This document shows, piece after piece, positions 44,988 through 53,900 of a stretch of 64,000 nucleotides of DNA; within the stretch, counting starts at the first letter, position 1; the number at the start of each line of letters is the position of its first letter. The stretch covers positions 62,001 to 126,000 of the forward strand of contig NZ_JAJSLW010000004.1 of assembly GCF_021729145.1 (NCBI RefSeq), read 5' to 3'. The stretch comes from Membranihabitans maritimus (GTDB lineage Bacteria; Bacteroidota; Bacteroidia; Chitinophagales; Saprospiraceae). A program made the position numbers and the translations under genes. The notes under the pieces are model-generated. The model worked only from the letters and a program-made list of their open reading frames with translations. It had not been told where the DNA came from and searched no databases.

Positions 44988-46364
44988 ATGAAAAATAGTT
45001 TTTGGTACATTATTATACTCTTTTTATTCTCTTCAGTTGAGATTTTTTCGCAAAACGATAAACCTAATATTATTGTCATTTTTTGCGATGATCTGGGCTA
45101 TGGGGATCTGGGCACATTTGGTCATCCAACTATACAAACCCCTCATTTGGACCGAATGGCCGAAGAAGGTCAAAAATGGACAAATTTTTATGTAGGCGCA
45201 TCAGTATGCACCCCGAGCAGGGCGGCTCTACTTACTGGTAGATTGCCCATTCGTTCCGGCATGTGCAGTGACAAAAGAAGAGTTCTTTTTCCCGATTCTA
45301 AAGGAGGGCTTCCACAAAGCGAAATTACTGCTGCGAGCCAGTTGAAAAAAGCAGATTATTATACGGCCTGCATAGGAAAGTGGCATTTGGGGCATTTACC
45401 GGAATTCCTACCTACTTCCCATGGATTTGATTATTACTATGGTATACCTTATAGTAATGACATGGATCGGATCAAAGACATCGACCGTAATGAAGCTTTT
45501 GGCAATTCAAAAATTGAATATTTCCAGGTTCCCCTGATGAAAAATAGTGAAGTATTAGAGCAACCTGCTGATCAAACCACTATAACCAAAAGATATACAG
45601 AAGAAGCTGTCAGGATCATACAAAATAAGAGTAACCACCCATATTTTATTTACCTTGCTCACTCTATGCCACATGTTCCCTTATTTCGATCCAAAAATTT
45701 CGAGGATAAAAGCCTTCGCGGCCTTTACGGAGACGTGATCGAAGAAATTGATTGGAGCGTTGGCAAAATCCTGGATGCATTAAGAGAAACCGGCCAGGAT
45801 AAAAACACCTTGGTTGTTTTTACTTCTGACAATGGCCCATGGCTTACTTTTGACCAGCAAGGAGGAAGTGCAGGTCTTCTGCGTGGCGGAAAAGGTGGAA
45901 CTTTTGAAGGTGGTATGCGAGAACCAACTTTATTTTGGTGGCCGGGAACCATTTCGCCAGGTGTAATTATGCAGCCTGGAACCACTATGGATTTATTCCC
46001 CACTTTTAGTTCCTTAGCCGATATAGAAATGCCCGAAGATAGGATTTATGATGGCTATGACCTAACTAATGTTCTCAATGGAGTGGGAGCTAGTAAGAGG
46101 CAAGAAGTAATATATTATCGTGGGACCAAAGTATACGCATACAGACTGGGAGCCTATAAAGCCCATTTCATTACTAAAGCAGAGTATGGCAACCCCGAGG
46201 AAACGATTCATAATCCTCCCTTGCTTTACAATCTTAATATAGATCCATCAGAAAAATACAATGTTGCAACAGAGAATCCGGAAATTATTGAAAGAATAAA
46301 AGAAAGCATTACAAAGCATAAAAAATCAATTCAACAAGTAGAAAATCAACTAGAAATCAGGTAA
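44988..46364 (+). CDS. Secreted type I sulfatase (arylsulfatase A-like)
   Basis: 458 residues. A signal peptide (to about residue 22) is followed by NIIVIFCDDLGYGDLG (calcium ligands). The formylglycine motif is CTPSRAALLTGR with Cys74, which an anaerobic or aerobic maturase must convert. GKWHLGH, HMPHVPL-like SMPHVPLF, and VVFTSDNGPW supply the rest of the active site. The enzyme removes sulfate esters from a carbohydrate in the periplasm or outside the cell. The sequence around GMCSDKRRVLFPDSKGGLPQ resembles arylsulfatase A/GALNS relatives. Which sugar is not evident. Confidence 0.93.
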   Translation: MKNSFWYIIILFLFSSVEIFSQNDKPNIIVIFCDDLGYGDLGTFGHPTIQTPHLDRMAEEGQKWTNFYVGASVCTPSRAALLTGRLPIRSGMCSDKRRVLFPDSKGGLPQSEITAASQLKKADYYTACIGKWHLGHLPEFLPTSHGFDYYYGIPYSNDMDRIKDIDRNEAFGNSKIEYFQVPLMKNSEVLEQPADQTTITKRYTEEAVRIIQNKSNHPYFIYLAHSMPHVPLFRSKNFEDKSLRGLYGDVIEEIDWSVGKILDALRETGQDKNTLVVFTSDNGPWLTFDQQGGSAGLLRGGKGGTFEGGMREPTLFWWPGTISPGVIMQPGTTMDLFPTFSSLADIEMPEDRIYDGYDLTNVLNGVGASKRQEVIYYRGTKVYAYRLGAYKAHFITKAEYGNPEETIHNPPLLYNLNIDPSEKYNVATENPEIIERIKESITKHKKSIQQVENQLEIR

Positions 46365-46545
46365 CCCAAAATTGAATTCAAATATAAATATTAGTCAAAG
46401 TGGGATGCTCATGGCATAGGGTTAAAATAGCTAATTAAAACTAGGGTTCCTGACAGGCCGGAAACAACACCTTGGGGGAAGTCCACACCTGGCAATTTAA
46501 AGAATGATCGTCAGGATAGTCCCCTTACATAGTGGTACCCTTTAG

Positions 46546-46788
46546 GACCATTACCTGCCAGGTAACGAAAACAGCAGTGTGGTTTTGTTAGATATAATTA
46601 ATTCAAAGTATCGCGGGGAAAACATCGATTTCCTTGAAAGTAGGAGACTATTACCAAGAAACAACCCGGAAGTATTTGGTTTTGATGTACTAGAATTCTT
46701 AGACGCCATTACTCCCCCGAATAATTTTCCTGAAAAGGACAATTTACTATGGGATCGTTATAAAAAGGAGGGCTGGTTTATTTCTTAA
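46546..46788 (+). pseudogene. Unassigned coding-like fragment
   Basis: After a stop at 46543..46545 the frame is open as DHYLPGNENSSVVLLDIINSK, then FLESRRLLPRNNPEVFGFDVLEFLDAI and EKDNLLWDRYKKEGWFIS to a stop at 46788. The amino-acid composition and motifs look protein-like, but there is no ATG and no recognisable family; I read it as the 3' end of a lost gene. It overlaps the end of the MerC gene on the other strand by about 11 bp. A 15-bp palindrome TTACCTGCCAGGTAA lies at 46551..46565. The upstream gap from 46365 shows no gene. Confidence 0.3.
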
Positions 46789-47158
46789 GGAAATAATTGA
46801 TTATATGCGTTACAACAAGTCCTGCAGATCCAGTATACATTAAAAAATGGCCCAAAACTTCACCCATTTTATCCATACCCAACCCCAGGGCCAAAATCAA
46901 CCAAGCTCCCCAGAGAATCTTTTTTATAATAGTATTTCTGACTGAAGTAAATTGAACCGCTATTAAGCCTAAAATTAAAAAAATCAAATCAAGGAACCCC
47001 CAGAAACCGCCACCACTTATATGTAAATGGTTTGAATGACCTGAATCTACTATTGGAGCTAATACAAAAATCAATGGAGAAATTAAACAATGTAAAATAC
47101 ACAAAGCGCTGGAACTCGCTCCCAAAATATCCGAATTTTTACTTATTAATGCACTCAT
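46778..47158 (-). CDS. MerC-domain membrane protein
   Basis: 126 residues from the ATG at 47158; a GTG at 47179 would add seven residues. Four membrane helices with SSALCILHCLISPLIFVLAP (paired Cys/His in the first helix), HLHISGGGFW and a C-terminal TGSAGLVVTHIINYFL. MerC proteins were named for mercury uptake, but in Bacteroidota such genes are common and often under Fur/Zur-type control, so they may act in zinc or other metal handling. The operator-like palindrome just upstream fits that view. Confidence 0.85.
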   Translation of the reverse strand: MSALISKNSDILGASSSALCILHCLISPLIFVLAPIVDSGHSNHLHISGGGFWGFLDLIFLILGLIAVQFTSVRNTIIKKILWGAWLILALGLGMDKMGEVLGHFLMYTGSAGLVVTHIINYFLKK

Positions 47159-47208
47159 ATTTCTATTCTTTTCTGCCACGAGTTCAAAACTGTATCATTT
47201 ATGATCCG

Positions 47209-47249
47209 CAAATATAATTATTTTTTAAACACACTGCAACATAGTTGCA
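47209..47249 (-). promoter_or_regulatory. Promoter and Fur-family-like operator of the MerC gene
   Basis: On the minus strand TATATTTG (47216..47209) is a perfect -7 box, and TTG (47239..47237) lies 20 bases upstream at the -33 position. The -33 element is embedded in a perfect palindrome TGCAAC-ATA-GTTGCA (47235..47249). A regulator bound there would block RNA polymerase. The geometry resembles Fur/Zur-family sites, which is inference. Confidence 0.65.
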
Positions 47250-47283
47250 TGTAATTTCAAAAGGAATATCAATCTGATTTTTA

Positions 47284-48186
47284 CTATGTCTTCTTGGCAA
47301 GGATAACGATGGTTGCAATAATAAAAATTGCCCCTAGCCAGTCCGCGAAAATAAACGGAACTTGCAACCAAATTACCGCTAAAAGGGTAGCCGAAAGAGG
47401 TTGGACAGAAGCCATAAGCGATGAAGTTTCTGCGCCTATCATTTTCACTGCATTGAGATAGAGATAGAAAGGAACCAAACTTCCCAAAATTAATATAAAA
47501 CCACAAAATGCAAATGTATAAATATCCCAGGTTCCCGGAACAATCCAGGGCCGGGTTATTATGCCTGACAATAATCCTCCTATCAGCATTCCCCAACCAA
47601 TAACAGCAGTTGATTCAAATCTTTTCAATAATCTTATCGGAAAAATAGAATTAAATGCAAGGGCAAATGCAGCACATATTCCCCAAACAAACGCCACTGG
47701 AGTAATCGAGAGTTTTCCAATATCACCATGTGTCACTAAGAGAAATGTACCTGAAATTGCAAGAACAATAGCAAGTGCCTCTCTTTTTGAAGGCCACCTT
47801 TTCCTGACCAGAGAATAATAAGCAGCAATAAGTACGGGACCCAGATATTGCATGACAGTTGCCGTAGCAGCATTTGAATGTTTAATGGCAGAAAAATATG
47901 TCAACTGGACCCCTAACATACCAAAGAGCCCAAACATTATTTGTTCTCGTATATCTTTAGCTTGTTTCCAAACAAGAAAAGTTTCTTTTTTATTCTTAAC
48001 CAGAGAATACAATACAAGAGAAGAACCAGCAAATAACAGTCGGATACTAACCAACCATTCAGCTTCAATATCCCGTTCCTGAAAAAGGAATTGTGCAAAA
48101 GTACCCGATACACCCCAAAGAACTGCAGCCGTAAGGACAAATACTCCTCCCTTTGAAATTCTCATATTTTTCTTCCTATAGGACAT
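47284..48186 (-). CDS. EamA/DMT-family transporter
   Basis: 300 residues with ten membrane helices in two EamA repeats: GGVFVLTAAVLWGVSGTFAQ, SNAATATVMQYLGPVLIA and GTFLLVTHGD in the first; VAFVWGICAAFALAFNSI, GAETSSLMASVQPLSATLLAV and GAIFIIATIVIL in the second. The family exports or imports small metabolites; the YEAM/RhaT-like sub-type cannot be resolved. A second Met at residue 8 is a possible start. A 104-bp gap separates it from the MerC promoter. Confidence 0.9.
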   Translation of the reverse strand: MSYRKKNMRISKGGVFVLTAAVLWGVSGTFAQFLFQERDIEAEWLVSIRLLFAGSSLVLYSLVKNKKETFLVWKQAKDIREQIMFGLFGMLGVQLTYFSAIKHSNAATATVMQYLGPVLIAAYYSLVRKRWPSKREALAIVLAISGTFLLVTHGDIGKLSITPVAFVWGICAAFALAFNSIFPIRLLKRFESTAVIGWGMLIGGLLSGIITRPWIVPGTWDIYTFAFCGFILILGSLVPFYLYLNAVKMIGAETSSLMASVQPLSATLLAVIWLQVPFIFADWLGAIFIIATIVILAKKT

Positions 48187-48919
48187 ATCCGGTATTCACT
48201 GTTATAAAATGGGTTTGAAAATTTATTAAAGCAATACACGCTAGGACGTTAGTTAAAAACAAATAATAAAGAATATTTATTTACAGAAATTATTCAAACC
48301 ATCAATAATTCGGCAAAGATATTAAACTTTCACATCCTGCATACTTAGATAACCTGATTTCCTCTAGTATTTAGGATTTCAACTCACTCCAGTGTGCAAC
48401 AAAACAACGACTTAGGTAAATCATCTGCTATTGAACATATTAGCAACAGTTTTCTGTTCAGTCCCCGAATTCCTATATATGCAGGAGTCCATGGGGAAAG
48501 TGATTTATTATTTTGACCTTTTACTGGAGCTATGTGAACCCGGCAGGATTCTAACTTGTACCAAATAGATAATGGAAACAGCTATGCCCATCTGGTAAAC
48601 ACACAAAAGAATTGGATTTATTGTGAGACAGTGGCGAAAAACATTGTCTTAACAGGACTACGACGAGTCTTGTTAGCACAGCATTCATAGAAAAGTCTTT
48701 CAATTTATAATATTTTATAATCTATTTTGGCATTCAAAGCATTGATATAATATATCGTTGGAATTGTTTTAATCATAATTTAACCTTGGAAAATATTTTA
48801 CAAGTTTTATCTATAGATTGAGCAACCAGTATCTAAAATATTATACATTTGCCTGAATTAAAATCACATTCCCTGAAGTGAGATTTTAGGTTTTATGCAA
48901 GGATCAAAATAAAATCAAA
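48187..48919. other. Gene-free stretch
   Basis: No convincing coding frame, tRNA or repeat is visible in these 733 bp. The sequence is rich in stops in all frames. The one candidate signal is TACATTTG at 48844..48851, a match to the -7 consensus about 70 bp before the phosphatase start, without a well-spaced -33 element. It may be the remains of a lost gene. Confidence 0.5.
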
Positions 48920-50188
48920 ATGCTACCCGGAACCAATTCAAAATGCCCTGAAGTCTTTTTTACCTTTTTATTCATTTTTATTAGCGCTTTACTTTTTTCT
49001 CAAACCCCAACCGAACCGAGTAGAATTATACTCAACCCTCTTGAATCAGGACATACCGGAGTATCCATTACCTGGAGGTGTCCTAGAGAAGTAAAAGAAA
49101 ATTATATCCAATGGAAAATAGCAGACCCCCATCCTATACATAGTGAAACAATACTTGATCAACAAAATGCGTCTTTTCAATTAGACACTGTAACCTATGA
49201 GGGTAAAACCGGGATTTTTAAAAGTTTTAGGGCGCAATTGACAAATCTTGCCCCTGGAACCAAATACATATACCGCGTAGGAAGTAATTCCAATCAATGG
49301 AGTGAATGGATTCAATTCCACCTCCCGGAAGCAAGCCCGGATTCCATATTTAGTTTTATTTATTTTGGAGATCCACAATCAGACCTCCACAGCCAGTGGT
49401 CAAGAACCATTAGGCAAGCTTATTCTACCGCCCCGGAATCTGCATTTTTACTTTATGCCGGAGACCTGGTTAATAGAGGATACAACGACCGCGAATGGGG
49501 AGATTTTTATCGCGCGGGTGATTTTATCCACAGGATGATTCCCTCTGTCATGACTCCAGGTAATCATGAGTATGAATACCCGATCCTTTCTCCATTATGG
49601 AAAACCCACTTTACTTTACCGCAGAATGGCCCTGAGGAGATCAAGGAACTTTATGGTGCCTGTTATTACATTGACTACCCTGCCGTCCGGATTATTTCAC
49701 TCGACGGAACAAGGTTGGAAAATGATCGGAAATTGAGAAAAATCCAGGCAAAATGGTTAGAAAAAGTATTATCCGTAACCGATAAAAAATGGATCATTCT
49801 TACATTACACCAGCCTTTCTATAGTACCAAGGCTAGCCGGGATAATCCTCAAATACGAAAAGCTCTTAAACCATTATTGGATAAATACGGTGTAGATCTT
49901 GTCCTTCAAGGACATGATCATGCCTATGGGCGGGGCATGTTGGACGAAAACTCAAAACATCCGGTAAAAGCCGGAACAATGTACGTCGTATCTGTCAGTG
50001 GTCCAAAAATGTATGAAGTAGGAGATCAAAAAGAATGGATGACCAAAAGTACGGAAAACACACAATTATACCAGGTAATTAAGATCAATGGAAATAAATT
50101 ATTTTTTGAATGTTACACTACAACTGGGGACCTTTTTGATTCATTTGTACTCCAAAAAGGTACCAATGCCAGTATTTTAATAGAATAA
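48920..50188 (+). CDS. Secreted purple-acid-phosphatase-like metallophosphoesterase
   Basis: 422 residues. A signal peptide (to about residue 31, LFSQ) precedes an Fn3-like domain (about 35 to 130; GHTGVSITWRC, LTNLAPGTKYIYRVG), then the metallophosphoesterase core with all five motifs: YFGDPQSD, LYAGDLVNRG, TPGNHEYEY, LTLHQPFYS and LQGHDHAYGRG. The fold and the Tyr in GNHEYEY fit purple acid phosphatases. Compared with the enzyme at 38868..40550 it is shorter and lacks the C-terminal carbohydrate-binding-like domain. It probably scavenges phosphate from organic esters. Confidence 0.88.
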   Translation: MLPGTNSKCPEVFFTFLFIFISALLFSQTPTEPSRIILNPLESGHTGVSITWRCPREVKENYIQWKIADPHPIHSETILDQQNASFQLDTVTYEGKTGIFKSFRAQLTNLAPGTKYIYRVGSNSNQWSEWIQFHLPEASPDSIFSFIYFGDPQSDLHSQWSRTIRQAYSTAPESAFLLYAGDLVNRGYNDREWGDFYRAGDFIHRMIPSVMTPGNHEYEYPILSPLWKTHFTLPQNGPEEIKELYGACYYIDYPAVRIISLDGTRLENDRKLRKIQAKWLEKVLSVTDKKWIILTLHQPFYSTKASRDNPQIRKALKPLLDKYGVDLVLQGHDHAYGRGMLDENSKHPVKAGTMYVVSVSGPKMYEVGDQKEWMTKSTENTQLYQVIKINGNKLFFECYTTTGDLFDSFVLQKGTNASILIE

Positions 50189-50203
50189 TTTCTCGTATTG
50201 CCA

Positions 50204-50719
50204 TTATTCGCTCCATGGAGGTGTTATGCCATTCATACGTGAATAAGCAATTAACTGTCCCAGGTGTTCATTTGAATGAGACATACTAATTAGGATAGAA
50301 GACATATTAGTATATTCCCCTGGAAAAGGATACTCTACTTTATCTGATAGGACTTCATATGGTGTCTCTTTAATTGCGTTAAATATAAAATCATATGACC
50401 CCTGTAGTGCTTTTTGTATCTCCTCTTTAGTATCAAGGTTTTTTTCCAATGACTGCATATCAATTTCTGATGGAACCTCTGCACCTAGTTTGGAACCAAA
50501 AAAATAATTGGCAGAAATGATGTGGGCAAATATTTGGGCAAAGGTACGAACTCCTTCCTCTGGCGCCCAATTATATGTATCCGCTGGTATCGCCTCCGAC
50601 AATTGTATTACTTTGTTGGATGTAAATTGAAGGAAATTTACGGACTCGGACTGTAACTGTTCCTGACCATACATTTGAAAGGACAAGAATAAAACGAATA
50701 GAACAAACAATTTTTTCAT
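50204..50719 (-). CDS. DinB-superfamily protein, exported
   Basis: 171 residues. A clear signal peptide (KKLFVLFVLFLSFQMYGQ) is followed by a four-helix DinB-like domain: NFLQFTSNKVIQLSEAIPADTYNWAP, TFAQIFAHIISANYFFG, then SSILISMSHSNEHLGQLIAYSRMNGITPPWS. The three metal-binding histidines expected of the family are His67, His153 and His157. DinB proteins are metal-dependent thiol transferases or hydrolases in the few known cases; exported versions are common in Bacteroidota. Function unknown. Confidence 0.85.
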   Translation of the reverse strand: MKKLFVLFVLFLSFQMYGQEQLQSESVNFLQFTSNKVIQLSEAIPADTYNWAPEEGVRTFAQIFAHIISANYFFGSKLGAEVPSEIDMQSLEKNLDTKEEIQKALQGSYDFIFNAIKETPYEVLSDKVEYPFPGEYTNMSSILISMSHSNEHLGQLIAYSRMNGITPPWSE

Positions 50720-50954
50720 AACTAAAATTTGAATGAGTTTGCAATTGCTTTAATTTAATATTTTTTTTAAAATTAAGATTTATTTTTTATTTAATATTTA
50801 AAATAAAATATTTTAATACCTGACATTTAACACTGAAATTGAGGGACCATAAATAATAACTCATCAAAAGTAAAAAAATGGTTTTGATTAAAAATTTGAT
50901 CATTAAATTCACTAACTTCCGTTTATAATATGGAACTTGTAAAAGGTCATATCT

Positions 50955-53900
50955 ATGAACATCAAACACTTTTTTATATTTGCCGCTACTTTACTGTCCT
51001 TCCAGTGTCAAAAGCAGGCGAATTCTGAGGAAAGGACCGATTTCACTCCTTATATCTCTGGATTTACAACAGGTATGATTTCCAGCCATTCCTCCATAAA
51101 AATTAAATTGAGAGAAAAAGTCCCTGAATCCATCATGGAAAATCCCCTCAACCCTGATATCTTGATGATTTCACCAAAAGTATCCGGAACAATCCAATGG
51201 ACAAATCATCAAACACTGGAATTCATACCGGAAATACCTTTATCTTCCGGTCAAACATACACAGCTACTTTAGACCTTGGAGCACTGGAATGGCTCAATA
51301 TACAGGAAGATTTTAATTTTAAATTTCATACCATACCGCAGGGAATTTTCATCCAAAACAAAGGTATGCAACCTTATACAAATAATGATCTAAGCTTACA
51401 GCAATACCACGTAAAAGTTCAGACCGCAGACATAGTTAATTTCACACATTTAGAATCTTCATTTACAGCTACACAAAATGGGGAAAAACGCCCGATTCGC
51501 TGGGAAAAAATGGGAGAACAAAAGCTGTTTAATCTGACAATTGACAGTATTCAAAGGGGTACAGAACCATCAAGAGTTATTCTTTCCTGGACCGGCGAAA
51601 AAATTCAAATGAAAAACAACGGGAAAGAAATAATAGAGATTCCCTCCATAAATGACTTTACTTTGTTAGGTACTTCAGTTTACCAACAGCCCAACCAATA
51701 TCTTACACTACACATGTCAGATCCCTTGCTGGAAAACCAAAACCTGGAAGGATTGATACATTTCCAACCTTCGGAAAAAATCCGAATTGACCTGGAAGGA
51801 AACGATATACATATTTACCCGGAAAAAAGACTGGTTGGAGAAAAAACCATTGTGGTTGAAAAGGCTGTAAAAAATACTGTAGGTCGCTCGTTAAGTAATA
51901 AAATTGAAAAAACCGAATCATTCACTTCGATTAAACCTGCACTTGAGTTGGTCAGTTCGGGAGTCATACTTCCAAAAACAGGAAATTTAACCTTCCCTTT
52001 TAAAGCCGTAAATCTAAATGGTATCAACTTGAGGATTATTAAAATCTATGAAGAAAATATCCCTCAATTTTTTCAGACTAATCAATTTGACGGATACAAT
52101 GAATTATCCCGGGTCGGCCGCATTGTTTACAAAGACAAAATTCAACTCAGCAGCCAAAAACCCATAGATTACGGGACCTGGAATACTTTCTCTATTGATT
52201 TATCCAGGCTAATAGAAGTTGAACCCGGTGCGATCTACAGGATCCACCTGAGTTTTGAGCCATCCCAATCATTATACCCTTGTGATTCAGTTTTCGGTAA
52301 CACTGAAGATATCGTTTTTAACACTGAAGATGAAATTAGTGATTCGGAAGCTGCCTTATTTGACAACCCAAACACATATTATTGGGATGATTTTGACATC
52401 GACTATGATTATGGAAATTATAATTGGAGGGATCGTGACAACCCGTGTACACCATCGTATTATATGTCTAGCGGAAGATCAATAGCCCAAAATATCCTGG
52501 CATCCGATTTAGGTATTATAGCGAAAAAAGATGCATCAAATAATCTTAAACTTGCCGTAACCAATCTACAAACGACAGATCCACAGGGGGGAGTCAAAAT
52601 AAATATTTTCAATTTTCAAAACCAATTAATCAATTCGGTCAACACAGATTCTAAAGGTTTTGCAGAAATTCCACTGCCCAATAAACCCTTTTTCCTTCTT
52701 GCCGAACAAGGTAATCAAAAAGGATATTTGCGATTGGACGATGGATCCTCCCTGTCCATGAGTATGTTTGATGTATCGGGCAAAGAAACTCAAAAGGGGA
52801 TGAAGGGATTCCTTTATGGTGACCGTGGAGTTTGGAGACCGGGTGATTCCCTTTATCTTACATTTGTTCTGGAAAAGTCCAACACGCAAATCCCGGAATC
52901 ACATCCCGTAATATTTGAGCTATTGACACCGGACCGACAGTTATATACCCGCGAGGTTCTAACTACTTCGCTCAATGGATTTTACGATTTTCGCACGGGG
53001 ACAACAACATCAGACCCCACAGGTAATTGGTTGGCACGAATAAAGGTAGGTGGTTCGGAATTCACACAAACAATCAAAATAGAAACCGTAAAACCCAACA
53101 GACTAAAAATAAATATCGATTTTGGAGCTGACATTATTTCCAAAGGTTCCATCCAAAAGGGACAATTATATTCTCAATGGCTACATGGGGCAAAAGCCGG
53201 GAATTTAAAAACAGATATTGAATTGAGTATTAGGAGTGGGGACACAAAATTTGAAAAATATCCGGACTATAATTTTGATGACCCTTCGATCGAATTTAGT
53301 ACAGAAGACAAAATCATCTTTGAAGGACAAACGGATCAAAATGGAAATGTAATATTTGATCCCTCCATTGAGATTTCAGAAAATGTTCCGGGTATGCTAC
53401 GTGCTAATTACAAAATCAGGGTTTTTGAAAAAAGTGGTGACTTTAGTGTGGATAACCATCCAATTTACTATTCTCCTTATAACAGTTATGTAGGAATTAA
53501 AATTCCAAAAGGTAATGGATATAATGGCGCTTTATATTCCAATGAAACCAACCTTATCCCTATAGTATCCCTCGATGAGAATGGAAATCCCGTTAACCGC
53601 AACAGAATAAAAATTGAAATTTTTGATATAAAATGGCAATGGTGGTGGGAACGTGCTGAAAATGATGATTTATCCCGATACATTTCCAATAAAAGCGCGA
53701 ACCTGATAAAAACAGATTATGTAAACACTTTAAACGGGAAAGCACTTTATGAATTAAACTTTAATAAAGACCTTTACGGAAGAAAACTAATTCGAATCAC
53801 AGATCCCGTTTCTGGGCACAGTACCGGGCAAACATTCTATGTCACATACAAAGGTTGGTGGGACAACAGTGGAGATCGTCCAGAAGGTGCTGAAATGTTG

